A stretch of DNA of 64,000 nt from Paenibacillus sabinae T27 (lineage in GTDB: Bacteria > Bacillota > Bacilli > Paenibacillales > Paenibacillaceae). The stretch is taken from positions 1,724,001-1,788,000 of the forward strand of contig NZ_CP004078.1 of NCBI RefSeq assembly GCF_000612505.1. The letters are read 5' to 3'. Below the pieces are notes generated by a model that was not told the origin of the DNA, did no database searches, and saw only the letters and a list, made by a program, of their open reading frames with translations. The position numbers were made by a program, and so were the translations under genes. How positions within the stretch are numbered: the stretch's first letter is position 1; every line of letters starts with the position of its first letter. Of the stretch, positions 8,813-19,223 are shown piece after piece.

Positions 8813-11800
8813 GCAGATTCAAGAGGAAGAGTAAAGAGAATCTATCTATTCTCAAGGGAAAAAGCATAACCGGCAAATATGCCGAGCTCGGCAATCTGGC
8901 GAATGCCCTCGTTCAAGTGACGGGCAACCCGGAAAGAGGCATTACTTTTATCCAAAATGATAACTCGGAATTCTTCCTTTCGTATCAGGCGCTCTTGGAT
9001 GGAGCTACCCGCCGCCTGGGAGGTCTGCAGGAACTAGGGTTTAAGCCGGGCGAGTATGCGTTGATTTTGCTGGAAGACAGCAAGGATTTCATTCTTACCT
9101 TCTGGGCCTGCATCCTTGGCGGTGTTATCCCTGTTCCGGCATCCTACCCGGCATCCTCCAAGGTAATCAATACCTCGCTTAGCAAGCTGCAGGCCATTTG
9201 GGAGGTTATTGAGCGTCCCCGGATTCTGTCCGACCGAAGTCTGCTGGAGTCCCGTGAAGAAATGGAAACGACACTCGGCATCAGCGGATTGCAGATTCTT
9301 GAAGCTTCAAGCCTGGATGAGGCGCAGCAGGACGGAACTCTTATGCTGGCTGACGCCCATTCGCCCGCGCTGATCCAGTTTAGCTCCGGCAGCACGAATA
9401 TACCTAAAGGGACGATCCTGACTCATGACAACCTGTTAACAAACATTGAGGCCATTATCTCCAGCTGCCGGATGTCGGACAAGGACCGCTCCCTCGGCTG
9501 GATGCCATACCACCACGATATGGGGCTGATCGGCTTTCACCTCTCCACCTTGGTTTGCGGCATCCATCAATTCAATATGACGCCCATGAAATTCGTCAAG
9601 CGGCCGACCCTGTGGCTCGATATCATCGATAAGCACCGGATCACCTTCTCCGGCTGCCCCAATTTCGGTCTTCGGCTCGTTCACAGCAGGGTGAAGGAGG
9701 AACAATTGAGCTCCTGGGACCTAAGCTCGTTAAGATTGCTCTTTAACGGCGCCGAACCCGTTTCAGTCAAAACAATGCGGAAATTCATGGATAAATTTGC
9801 GAAAAGCGGATTCAACAAAAATGCCATGTTTCCGGTTTACGGGATGGCCGAGGCCTGTCTGGCCGTAAGCTTTCCCGCCCTGGGTGAAGAGCCTCTGGTT
9901 CACTCGTTGAACCGCGAATTGCTGGCGGGAGAATCGCGTGCCGAGGCCATTGACGAGGACGACAAGCGGGCCACATTAATGGCCGATGAAGGCTATCCTG
10001 TCCATGGCATGGAAATTCGGATTGTGGAGGAGGAATCCGGCGAAGTCGTTCCCGAGGGAACCGTGGGCGAAATCCAGATTCGCGGGCGGAATGTCACTTC
10101 CGGTTATATCAACAACCCTGAGGTTACAGCCAAATCCTTTCAGGACGGGTGGCTAAAGACCGGCGATACCGGTTTTATTTTGAACGGGCGTTTATCGGTC
10201 AGCGGACGGATCAAGGACATAGTCTTCGTCAACGGGCAGAACTTTTTCGCCCATGATATTGAAGCGGTCATTGAGGAGCTGGACGAGGTTGAGCCTGGAA
10301 AAATGGCCGTTTGCGGTTGGCATGATGAGGCAGAGGGAAAAGAAAAGGTGGGGCTGTTCTCCACCCAGCGGCTGCAGGAGAAGGACGTAAAGCCGGTCTA
10401 TTCCAGAATCCTCCGCCATATCAACGAGACAATGGGTATTCCTGTCGACTATGTCTCATTCATCCGCTCTATTCCCAAGACGACCAGCGGCAAAGTGCAG
10501 CGATTCAATCTTGTCGAATCATTCAAGAAGGGCGAATTTCAGGATAAGACGTATCCTGGCTCTTATTTTACAGCCGAAGCTAATCCGATGGAACCGGAGA
10601 AAAAATCAGGCGGCGAAGCCGCTTCCGGTGCATTTATAGAGACCATTCGGAAGATATGGGCTTCTGTTCTTCATAAACCGGTAGAAACCATACCGTACGA
10701 TGAGCCCTTCCTGTCTTTGGGAGGCACCTCTTTGAAAGCAATGCAAGTTCTTGGGGCGCTTGAGGATGAGCTGCACATTGAACTGACGCATGATTTGTTA
10801 ATCAAATGCCGCACCGTGCGTGAAATGGACGAGTACCTTGCCGTCTGGATTAACTCCAAGGGCAGCCCCTCCGAAGAGCGGAAGGAGCCGTCCGCTTCAA
10901 GTGGCGTCAAGTCCGGCGGCGGAGATATTGCCGTGATCGCCATGGCCTGCCGGTTCCCGGGAGCGTCCAGCCCGGAGGAGTTCTGGAACAACCTGATGCA
11001 GGGAGTGACGTCAATCGGCGAAGTGCCCGTCAGCCATTGGAATATTGATGACTATTACAGTCCGAGTCCGGAATTCGGCAAGACCTACTGCCGCACAGGA
11101 GGCTTTCTTGACAATCCCTACGGCTTTGACGCCGGCTTGTTTGGCATCTCCGATGAAGAAGCGGCTGTGATGGACCCGCAGCAGCGAATGGTCCTGGAAC
11201 TGACATACGAGCTGATCGAACGGGCGGGGTATTCCCGGCAGCAAATGAGCGGGAAGAAGGTCGGACTATTTGTCGGTGCAGGAGGAAATTCCTATTTTGA
11301 ATATCATCTGAATACCTTGAACCGGATGAAGCTGCAGAGCTTTGACAGCTTCGCCGTGCTCAGCCGTGAGCAGCAGGAGCAGATAATGGAGGAGTGGAGA
11401 CGGAAGCTGGGAATCACGGGCGACCATTCCAATCTGCTGGTCGATAATATTGTTAATATGATTCCGGCGCGAACCTCGCAGGAATTCAATTTCAAAGGGC
11501 CGAGCATGGCCGTGGATACGGCGTGCTCATCGTCGCTGGTTACCCTTCACCTTGCCGCCGATTCCATTCGCAGAGGGGAATGCGAATCCGCTATAGCTGG
11601 AGGAATCTCTCTCCTGCTGACGCCTACCTCGTATCAATATTTCAGCAATGCCGGCGCTTTATCTGCCAGCGGGCGCAGCAGCGTCTTTGATGCCGGCGCC
11701 GACGGCTTCGTACCCGGAGAAGGGGGCGGGCTGGTAATGCTCAAGCCACTTGAGCAAGCGCAAAGAGACGGAGATTCCGTTCTGGCGGTTCTTAGGGCCA

Positions 11801-14800
11801 GTGAAATCAACAACGACGGCCACTCCATCGGTGTTATGGCCCCTAACCCTGACGGGCAGAGAGAGCTGATCGAGTCCCTCTATGTGCGCAGCGGGCTGAA
11901 TCCGGCGGACATTCAGTATGTGGAAGCCCATGGAACGGGCACGAAAATCGGGGATCCGAGCGAAGTCAGAGCGCTTGATAAAGCCTTCAAAAGCTGGGGG
12001 CTTGCCGCGCAATCGATAGCCATTGGTTCGGTAAAATCCAATATCGGGCATCTGTTGGGCGCGGCGGGAATCGCCAGCTTTATCAAGATCGTCATGGCCC
12101 TGCGGAACAAAACGATGCCGCCGCAGGTGAATGTTGTTCAGCCGAATCCGATGCTGAAATTTGAGCAGACTCCTTTCTATCTGCTCCCTGAAGCCAGCGA
12201 ATGGAAAGTGGCGGAGGGAGCGGCCAGACGAGCGGCCATTAACTCCTTCGGTTTTGGCGGGACCAACAGCCATATGGTCGTTGAAGAGGCGCTGCAGGGA
12301 CATACGATAAGCAGGGAAGGGTATCCTGAGCGGCCGAAGCACGTCATCGGGCTGTCGGCTCACACTCCTTCCGCGCTGGAGCAAAAAAAGGCGGAGCTGG
12401 CGGCCTTTCTCGAACAATCCGGGGAGTATTCGCTCGGGGATGTGTGCTACACGGAAAATGTGACGCGTACTGCGCTGCCGCACCGTTTCCATGCGGTAGC
12501 GGATTCGGCTCAGGACCTGATCGACAAATTAAAGCTCCCTTCGCCTGAGCCGGTATCGGCCCTGATTTCGCCGAAGATTGCGTTGATGTTTACCGGACAA
12601 GGCTCGCAATATGCGGGGATGGGCAGAGCTTTATACGATCAGCTTCCCGTTTTTCGTCAAATTGTGGACGAGTGCTCCGAGGCCTTTTATCCCTATTTGC
12701 AATTGAAGCTGACCGACTTGCTCTACGGCGCGGCGGCCGACAATCAAGTTCTTGCGCAGACGAACATCACTCAACCGGCCGTCTTTACGATGGACTATAC
12801 CTTTGGCAGACTGCTGCTCGATTTGGGCATCCGGCCCGCTTACCTGCTCGGCCACAGCATCGGGGAATGGGTTGCTGCTTGTCTCGCGGGCGTCGTGAGC
12901 CTTGAGGATGCGGCAAGATTGGTAGCCGCAAGAGGCAAGTTAATGAGTGAGCTGCCGGCGGCGGGCGCCATGGCGGCGGTATTTACTTCAGCCAGCAAAC
13001 TTAATGCTTTGCTGAAGTCCTTTGAAGGTTCCTTGTGGGTCGCTGGGTACAACGTCACGCATCAGGTTGTGTCCGGAACGGCGGAAGCGGTGGAAGCATT
13101 TGTGTCCGCGCTGCAGACGCAGGGAATTGGAGCCAAGAAACTGAATGTGTCCCAAGCCTTTCACACGCCGCTGATGGAACCGATGCTGGAAGCGTTCAAG
13201 AAGGAACTGGAAGCCACTGTGTTCCATGCTCCGCAAATTCCGGTCATTTCCAATGTGACCGCTGAAGTCATTCAGGAATCACCCACGGCGCAGTATTGGA
13301 TGCAGCATATTCTGGATGCCGTTAAGTTTGAGCAAAGCCTGACTTACGCGATAGACCAGGAGGTCTCGGTTCTGGTCGAATGCGGACCGGACGCTATCCT
13401 TGCCGGGATGGCGGGAGGCTTGCAGCATCCAGGCAAACCGCAGGTGCTCCATTCTCTTAGCCGCAAAAAAGAGAACTGGGAGACCTGGCTCGGTATGCTT
13501 GGGCAGTTATTTTCGCTGGGAGCGGGCATCAATTGGACAGCGATAGAGCCCGAGCATGTCTACCGGAAAGTGGCGCTCCCGGCGTATCCTTTCGAGCATA
13601 AGACGTTCAAGCCGGACTTTGGAGCAGACTCGGAAGCTGGGGCAAATGGCAGCGGCTTGTTCCACGAATGGCAGTGGAAACCTGCGGACCTTACCGGCGG
13701 TACCCTGTTTAATGAAGGAGCCCTGATCGTATGGAATGGCAACCTGGAGATCGGCGGGGAGCTGGAACGCCTGACGGACACTGAACGGAACCCGGTCTAC
13801 TACGCTGCCTCCGGCGATAAGTTCCATTTCGACGGCAAGCGCAGCTTTACCATACGGCCCGACCATGCGGAGGATTATGCGGATTTGCTGGAGCAGGTGC
13901 CAGGCAGGCTGTCGGCAGTTATTCATTTATCCCATTATCTGCAGGAAGAGCTTCATGCCGAGAATCTGCTGAAGGATGGCGGCGTGAATGAACATTTTTA
14001 CAGTCTTCTGTATTTGGGGCAAGGTTTGGTCCGCCACGGGCTGAGCGATGTCCAGCTGGTCATAGTTACGGATAAAGCTTATGCACTGCCTGACGATGCA
14101 GGCGGGGGCAATCCGAATCAGGCGGCTGCGGCCACACTGGGCCAGGTCATCGGTACCGAGAATGACGGAATCCGGGTATCGATAGTTGATATGAACAAGC
14201 AGGAATACCCGTCAGGCCGGGAGCTGGCCAAAGCATTGACTTTAGCCATACAGCAGCAGGCCGATGAGGAGTCGATCTCGGCCATACGCGGCGGTGTCCG
14301 TTATGAGCGCACCTTGGAGAAAATGCCCGCGCCGGCCGTAGGACAGGCTATTAACCTTAACGATGGGGAAACGTACCTGATCACTGGAGGCACTGGGCTC
14401 GTGGGAGGCCAAATTGCTCTGGCGCTTGCGCGGCAAGCACGGATCAATGTCGTTCTTACTGGCCGAAAACAGCTTCCGCCAGATCATCCCCTCCTGCCAA
14501 AGCTGGAAGAGCTGGGCGCTCAGGTGATGTACGCGGCCGTAGATGTTACGGATCAGGCTCAAATGGAGGAACTGCTGCGCAGCATTCACGCCGCCTATGG
14601 CCCATTGCACGGAGTCGTTCATGCCGCGGGACAGCTGGAATACACGCCGCATAAGATTTTAAGCCGAAGTGTAAACGATATGGACAGCATTCTGGCTCCC
14701 AAATGGAAGGGGACCATTATTACGGACCTCGTAACCCGTCAAGAGCCGCTGCGATTCTTCGCGGCCCTGTCTTCGGTTTCGGCCACCCGCAAAGCATGGG

Positions 14801-17800
14801 CCTCGGGTCTTGGCGATTATGCCGCGGCCAACGCTTTCTTGAATAGCTACAGCTCCTATCGAACGAAGGTGCAGGCTCCGGGGCGTTCCTTGTCGGTCAA
14901 CTTCTCGCTTTGGTCGGACACGGGGGCGGGAACGGAGTTTGGGAATCTTCTTGAGCTGACGCTTAGATCACAAGGGCTGAAGCCGCTTGCTCACTCGAGA
15001 GCCGCCGATGCTTTCCTGAGAGCCTTGGGAACCGCCCGGCCGGATGTCATTCATATCCTGGACCTGGTAAAAACCGATGAGAAGAAGGAACGCCCGGCCG
15101 CTCTTAAAGCAGAACGTCATCCCGCAGCCGCCGCCGATACCGGCGCTCGGACGCAGGTTTACCACACGGCAAAAGAAATCCGGGAAACGGTATACCGGAC
15201 AATAGCCGGGCAGCTGCAAATTCCTGTCAGCCACCTGGAGGCGGGCAAGAATTTCATGGAGCTTGGCCTGGATTCGCTCGGGGCGGTTCAGGTGGTGTCC
15301 AAGCTTGGCGGCATCTTTAATACCGAGCTGTACCCGACGCTCATTTTTGAATACCAGACGCCCGAAGAATTATCCGCGCACATTGTGGAGCTGCTCACGG
15401 CTGAACCCGTAAAGGCAGCGGCTCACGGGGAGAACAAGAAACCCGAGGACAACGGGAAGAATGAAAAACTTGGAGATATCGCCATTATCGGGATCGGTCT
15501 GCGCATACCCGGAGCGGGCAATCCGGAGGAATATTGGGAGCTGCTGCATAACGGCCGAAGCGCCATTCGCCCTGTCGATCCCGGAAGATGGTCTAATGAT
15601 GAGCATGTGAACACCGATGCCACGGCGCTTCATACGACTTACATCAGCCGTGGGGGCTTTATCGACGCTCCGTACGACTTTGATCCGTTGTTCTTTGGAA
15701 TGTCGCCGAAAGAAGCGGAGGCCACCGATCCCCAGCAGAGGATCTTTCTGCAGATCGCCTGGGAGGCCTTGCAGCAAGCGGGGTATGGAGGGAAATACCG
15801 CACCCGCAAAATCGGCGTGTTCGCAGGCTGCGAGCAGAACACCTATATGGAGCACTTCGCCAATTACCGTTCCTATAAGCTGATCAAGAACCGTTTGGCG
15901 GACAGCCCCGCCTTCAAACGGATGAACCCTGAAGAACGGCAGGAAATTCTCGCCGGCATTTCCGGCGTTCTTGAGCCGGCCCGCCTCGTTCCCGATACGG
16001 TCGCCGGCAACGGCTTGAATGAGGTAGCGGCGCGGGTAAGCCATTGCTTGAATTTGACCGGACCCAGTCTGATCGTAAATTCCGCCTGCTCCTCTTCCCT
16101 GGTAGCCATTCACATGGCCTGTGAAAGTCTTCGCACCGGAGAGTCTGAAATGGCCATTGCGGGCGGCGTGAACCTGAACCTTAGCCCGACGCCGTTCGTC
16201 TCCCTCAGCCGGGTGACCGCGCTGTCGCCGACCGGAGTCTGCTACCCGTTTGACCAAAGAGCGAACGGAATGGTGCTGGGTGAAGGAGCCGGAGCTGTAC
16301 TGCTGAAGCCGCTTGAAGCCGCGCAGAGAGACGGCGATTACATCTATGCGGTCATCAAAGGCTCGGCCATTAACAATGACGGCCGCTCCCAGGGAATTAC
16401 TGCGCCAAGACCGCAGGGGCAGGCCGAGGTAATCAGGGCAGCGTTCCTGCGGACGGGAATACATCCCGAAACGGTTTCTTATGTCGAAACGCACGGTACC
16501 GCCACGCCGCTTGGCGACCCCATTGAAATTGAGGGGATGACCCAGGCGTTCAGCACCTTTACGGACAAGAAGCAATTTTGCGGAATCGGTTCAGTCAAAT
16601 CCTCCGTTGGCCATATGCTGTCCGCCGCCGGGGTGACCAGTCTGATCAAGGTGGCTCTTGCCTTGAAGCATCAAACGCTGCCGCATACGCTGAATTATGA
16701 CCGGCCGAATCCGAATATCGATTTTGAGCAATCCCCGTTCTATGTGGTCGATAAATATCCAAGACCATGGAAGGCGGAAGGAGACACGCCGCTCAGAGCA
16801 AGTGTCAATGCCTTCGGATTCGGAGGTACCAACGCCCATGTTATTTTGGAACAGGCCCCGCAGACTGCGGATGTTCTTTCTCCGGCGGATAACGAACCGC
16901 ATCTTCTGATGCTTACCGGCAGAAATGAACAAAGCATAAGGGCCGTTGCCGGACAGCTCAGAGCGTATCTTGAAAAGCATGAGGAGGCTAGCGCAGCTTC
17001 CGTATGCTGCACAATGAATCTTTCACAGAAAGAAATGTCCGCCAAAGCGGCTGCCGTCATCAGGTCCCGTGAGCATTTGACGAGTGTTCTTTCCGCGGTT
17101 GAAAATGGCGAGTCTTTTGCTGAAATTACCAAAGGACGCTCCAATCCAAGCCGAACGACAGCGGTACATCTTATGCTGGACGGCAATCTAAAGGTAAGCT
17201 GCAGTGAAGTGGATGCGCTCTGCTCCCGGTTCCCAGGCTTTGACTCGGCCTACCAGAAAGCGAAGCAGGAAATTAAGAGTGGCGGAGAGCAGCTTAAGTC
17301 TTTTGCCCTTCAATACGCATCTGCAAAGCTGCTGCTCGAATTAGGGATTCGTCCTGCCGGAATCTTTGCGGAGGGAACAGGCATACTCGCCGCGCTCGTT
17401 CTCACAGGCCAGATTTCACTGCGGCAAGCCGTATTATTTATGCAGGAGGGAATCGAGCAGCCTGGCGAGACGACAATTGATGATCACGAATTTTTGAAAT
17501 GTCCGGTGGTAACTCCTCTAGGCGTAATCTATCGCGGCCATAACAGAGACATCTGGTCTTTCGTTAAGAACGCTGCCGGGAATAAACTGGAGGAACAGGA
17601 TTTTACGGATGCCATGGGCGCGGGCGAAGCGCTGATTTATTTCGGAAGCGATCTTCGCTCGGTTAACCTGCCGGCCGGTCAGCGCGATACAATCCAGACC
17701 CTAAGCATCTCGCTGGAATCGGACGCTGTAGAGAATCTTTTGCAGGGCATGGGCAAGCTGTATGTTCTTGGCGTTCCTTTCGACCCGTCCGGACTTGGTA

Positions 17801-17922
17801 GTCCCGATCAGAAAAAGGTGCTCTTGCCGACCTATCCGTTCGCTAATGAGTTCTATAAGGTTTCTTATGAACAAGAGGAAGTGCCGGTCATAAAGGCAGG
17901 ACTCCGAAAAATCGAGGTATAA
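8809..17922 (+). CDS. Polyketide synthase: FAAL-ACP-KS-AT-KR-ACP-KS-inactive AT
   Basis: A 3037-aa modular PKS. Domains: fatty-acyl-AMP ligase (about 30-600; SSGSTNIPKG at 192-201, YHHDMGLIG, YGMAEA), carrier (Ser641 in GGTSL), KS1 (about 705-1140; Cys906, His1041, His1081), AT1 (about 1250-1560; GHSIG with Ser1350; QAFH, resembling the malonyl-type HAFH), KR (structural half plus Rossmann half about 1640-2060; GGTGLVG, Tyr2004 in YAAAN), carrier (Ser2156 in GLDSL), KS2 (about 2222-2650; Cys2427, His2562, His2602), and a C-terminal AT remnant in which the GHSxG His and Ser are Glu2855 and Gly2856. There is no carrier after KS2 and no thioesterase. The FAAL should adenylate a fatty acid and load it on the first carrier; module 1 adds malonate and reduces it to a beta-hydroxy acid. 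The start is GTG behind AAGGAGGAA. KS2 presumably passes its chain to the tandem carriers of the NRPS. Confidence 0.95.
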   Translation: MSRFKRKSKENLSILKGKSITGKYAELGNLANALVQVTGNPERGITFIQNDNSEFFLSYQALLDGATRRLGGLQELGFKPGEYALILLEDSKDFILTFWACILGGVIPVPASYPASSKVINTSLSKLQAIWEVIERPRILSDRSLLESREEMETTLGISGLQILEASSLDEAQQDGTLMLADAHSPALIQFSSGSTNIPKGTILTHDNLLTNIEAIISSCRMSDKDRSLGWMPYHHDMGLIGFHLSTLVCGIHQFNMTPMKFVKRPTLWLDIIDKHRITFSGCPNFGLRLVHSRVKEEQLSSWDLSSLRLLFNGAEPVSVKTMRKFMDKFAKSGFNKNAMFPVYGMAEACLAVSFPALGEEPLVHSLNRELLAGESRAEAIDEDDKRATLMADEGYPVHGMEIRIVEEESGEVVPEGTVGEIQIRGRNVTSGYINNPEVTAKSFQDGWLKTGDTGFILNGRLSVSGRIKDIVFVNGQNFFAHDIEAVIEELDEVEPGKMAVCGWHDEAEGKEKVGLFSTQRLQEKDVKPVYSRILRHINETMGIPVDYVSFIRSIPKTTSGKVQRFNLVESFKKGEFQDKTYPGSYFTAEANPMEPEKKSGGEAASGAFIETIRKIWASVLHKPVETIPYDEPFLSLGGTSLKAMQVLGALEDELHIELTHDLLIKCRTVREMDEYLAVWINSKGSPSEERKEPSASSGVKSGGGDIAVIAMACRFPGASSPEEFWNNLMQGVTSIGEVPVSHWNIDDYYSPSPEFGKTYCRTGGFLDNPYGFDAGLFGISDEEAAVMDPQQRMVLELTYELIERAGYSRQQMSGKKVGLFVGAGGNSYFEYHLNTLNRMKLQSFDSFAVLSREQQEQIMEEWRRKLGITGDHSNLLVDNIVNMIPARTSQEFNFKGPSMAVDTACSSSLVTLHLAADSIRRGECESAIAGGISLLLTPTSYQYFSNAGALSASGRSSVFDAGADGFVPGEGGGLVMLKPLEQAQRDGDSVLAVLRASEINNDGHSIGVMAPNPDGQRELIESLYVRSGLNPADIQYVEAHGTGTKIGDPSEVRALDKAFKSWGLAAQSIAIGSVKSNIGHLLGAAGIASFIKIVMALRNKTMPPQVNVVQPNPMLKFEQTPFYLLPEASEWKVAEGAARRAAINSFGFGGTNSHMVVEEALQGHTISREGYPERPKHVIGLSAHTPSALEQKKAELAAFLEQSGEYSLGDVCYTENVTRTALPHRFHAVADSAQDLIDKLKLPSPEPVSALISPKIALMFTGQGSQYAGMGRALYDQLPVFRQIVDECSEAFYPYLQLKLTDLLYGAAADNQVLAQTNITQPAVFTMDYTFGRLLLDLGIRPAYLLGHSIGEWVAACLAGVVSLEDAARLVAARGKLMSELPAAGAMAAVFTSASKLNALLKSFEGSLWVAGYNVTHQVVSGTAEAVEAFVSALQTQGIGAKKLNVSQAFHTPLMEPMLEAFKKELEATVFHAPQIPVISNVTAEVIQESPTAQYWMQHILDAVKFEQSLTYAIDQEVSVLVECGPDAILAGMAGGLQHPGKPQVLHSLSRKKENWETWLGMLGQLFSLGAGINWTAIEPEHVYRKVALPAYPFEHKTFKPDFGADSEAGANGSGLFHEWQWKPADLTGGTLFNEGALIVWNGNLEIGGELERLTDTERNPVYYAASGDKFHFDGKRSFTIRPDHAEDYADLLEQVPGRLSAVIHLSHYLQEELHAENLLKDGGVNEHFYSLLYLGQGLVRHGLSDVQLVIVTDKAYALPDDAGGGNPNQAAAATLGQVIGTENDGIRVSIVDMNKQEYPSGRELAKALTLAIQQQADEESISAIRGGVRYERTLEKMPAPAVGQAINLNDGETYLITGGTGLVGGQIALALARQARINVVLTGRKQLPPDHPLLPKLEELGAQVMYAAVDVTDQAQMEELLRSIHAAYGPLHGVVHAAGQLEYTPHKILSRSVNDMDSILAPKWKGTIITDLVTRQEPLRFFAALSSVSATRKAWASGLGDYAAANAFLNSYSSYRTKVQAPGRSLSVNFSLWSDTGAGTEFGNLLELTLRSQGLKPLAHSRAADAFLRALGTARPDVIHILDLVKTDEKKERPAALKAERHPAAAADTGARTQVYHTAKEIRETVYRTIAGQLQIPVSHLEAGKNFMELGLDSLGAVQVVSKLGGIFNTELYPTLIFEYQTPEELSAHIVELLTAEPVKAAAHGENKKPEDNGKNEKLGDIAIIGIGLRIPGAGNPEEYWELLHNGRSAIRPVDPGRWSNDEHVNTDATALHTTYISRGGFIDAPYDFDPLFFGMSPKEAEATDPQQRIFLQIAWEALQQAGYGGKYRTRKIGVFAGCEQNTYMEHFANYRSYKLIKNRLADSPAFKRMNPEERQEILAGISGVLEPARLVPDTVAGNGLNEVAARVSHCLNLTGPSLIVNSACSSSLVAIHMACESLRTGESEMAIAGGVNLNLSPTPFVSLSRVTALSPTGVCYPFDQRANGMVLGEGAGAVLLKPLEAAQRDGDYIYAVIKGSAINNDGRSQGITAPRPQGQAEVIRAAFLRTGIHPETVSYVETHGTATPLGDPIEIEGMTQAFSTFTDKKQFCGIGSVKSSVGHMLSAAGVTSLIKVALALKHQTLPHTLNYDRPNPNIDFEQSPFYVVDKYPRPWKAEGDTPLRASVNAFGFGGTNAHVILEQAPQTADVLSPADNEPHLLMLTGRNEQSIRAVAGQLRAYLEKHEEASAASVCCTMNLSQKEMSAKAAAVIRSREHLTSVLSAVENGESFAEITKGRSNPSRTTAVHLMLDGNLKVSCSEVDALCSRFPGFDSAYQKAKQEIKSGGEQLKSFALQYASAKLLLELGIRPAGIFAEGTGILAALVLTGQISLRQAVLFMQEGIEQPGETTIDDHEFLKCPVVTPLGVIYRGHNRDIWSFVKNAAGNKLEEQDFTDAMGAGEALIYFGSDLRSVNLPAGQRDTIQTLSISLESDAVENLLQGMGKLYVLGVPFDPSGLGSPDQKKVLLPTYPFANEFYKVSYEQEEVPVIKAGLRKIEV

Positions 17923-17934
17923 AGGGAGAAGGGC

Positions 17935-19125
17935 ATGAGCAAGGGCTACAAAATAACAAGAACTATAATCCTGTCTGTCATTGTTCTGCTCGCCCTGCTG
18001 GCCTTCACCTTGTTCACTGCCAGCGGTGCGTTGAAGAAGGCCGAATATCTTGATCCCTGGAAACGGGATTATGCCAAACAGTTCGAGGACCCGCGACTGC
18101 AGCTCGTGGCTCATGGATTATTGGCCGCGAACAGCCATAATCTGCAGCCATGGAAAATTCGCTTGGACCAGCAGAACCCGCTGCTGTTCTATCTTTACAC
18201 CGACAGCGAACGGCTTGCGCCGGAATCGGACCCCTTGGCCCGGCAAACGCTGGTTTCACAAGGCACCTTTTTGGAGTATATGCGGATAGCCGGCGAGCAG
18301 CTGGGATACCCCGCAGAGATCACGCTGTTTCCGGATGGGGAGTACGATGAACAACATTTAAGTGAGAGCATGGAACGGAAGCCGGTGGCGAAGATTACGT
18401 TGTCCAAGGCGAACCCCCGGCGAGATCCGCTTTATGAATTTATGTTCTTGCCGGATACGAACAGAATGGCCTATCGGGCGGATGAAGTGACGCCGGCTCA
18501 AATCCGGAAGCTGAGCGCAACCGACACGGAGCAGGACCTGATCTTATCCTTTTTAAACGGAAACGAGGATATCAAGAAGTTTGGCGTCTACGGTGTGGAG
18601 GGCACGGAAATCGAAACCGGTCTGCAGCGGATGAACGACGAGTCGGCCCGGATTTTTCGTTCCAATGAGTATCAGAAGAATAAATACCGTTTTGGATTTT
18701 CATTTGAAGGGCAAGGAACGACGGGCTGGAAAAAGCATCTGCTGCAAGGATTAATCACGCTCATTCCCTCCCTCAACAATGAAGAAGCCGCGGCCAAGCT
18801 CGCCGTCCAGACGGCCCGAACCGCAGCGAGCCATACTCCGGCGTATGCTTTGGTCCTCAGCAAGGATAACAGCCGGACCAGCCAGGTTAAAGCGGGAATG
18901 CTGTACAGCAGGCTTATCCTTGCCGCGCATGAGGAAGGACTCGTGATGCAGCCGCTCAGCCAGGTCTTGGAGGAATATCCGGAAATGCGAGAGGCTTACG
19001 GCAGAATCCACAGAGAGTATGCGTCGCCGGGCGAAACGATCCAGTTCCTGATCCGCTTGGGAAGACCGACCCGAGAGACACCGCTTAGCATGAGACGGGA
19101 GGCTGTGGATTTGATTCGGGAATAG
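17935..19125 (+). CDS. Acg-family FMN-binding nitroreductase-like protein, membrane-anchored
   Basis: A 396-aa protein with one N-terminal membrane segment (about residues 9-30), then a nitroreductase-fold region. The motif LLAANSHNLQPWKI (about 62-75) matches the ANSHNxQPW signature of Acg-type proteins, which bind FMN but often lack full nitroreductase activity. Late motifs such as AAHEEGLVMQPLSQ fit the second half of the fold. It lies 12 bases after the PKS stop with an AAGGGAGAAGGG ribosome binding site, so it belongs to the same operon. It might oxidise or reduce the product or an intermediate at the membrane, or sequester flavin; the role in the cluster is inferred only from position. 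Confidence 0.82.
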   Translation: MSKGYKITRTIILSVIVLLALLAFTLFTASGALKKAEYLDPWKRDYAKQFEDPRLQLVAHGLLAANSHNLQPWKIRLDQQNPLLFYLYTDSERLAPESDPLARQTLVSQGTFLEYMRIAGEQLGYPAEITLFPDGEYDEQHLSESMERKPVAKITLSKANPRRDPLYEFMFLPDTNRMAYRADEVTPAQIRKLSATDTEQDLILSFLNGNEDIKKFGVYGVEGTEIETGLQRMNDESARIFRSNEYQKNKYRFGFSFEGQGTTGWKKHLLQGLITLIPSLNNEEAAAKLAVQTARTAASHTPAYALVLSKDNSRTSQVKAGMLYSRLILAAHEEGLVMQPLSQVLEEYPEMREAYGRIHREYASPGETIQFLIRLGRPTRETPLSMRREAVDLIRE

Positions 19126-19159
19126 GAATGGCTTGCAGGTTAAAAGTACAGATAAACTC

Positions 19160-19204
19160 GGGCAGTGAGCAGGGGTGACACTCCTCTGTTCACTGTCTAT
19201 TTTT
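19160..19204 (+). terminator. Imperfect terminator hairpin between the Acg-like gene and PPTase
   Basis: An imperfect long stem (CAGTGAGCAGGGGTG against CACTCCTCTGTTCACTG, with one bulged region) is followed by TCTATTTTT. It sits just before the PPTase ribosome binding site, so it could reduce rather than abolish readthrough into the PPTase gene. Confidence 0.55.
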
Positions 19205-19223
19205 AAGGAGTGGAAGGACATCA

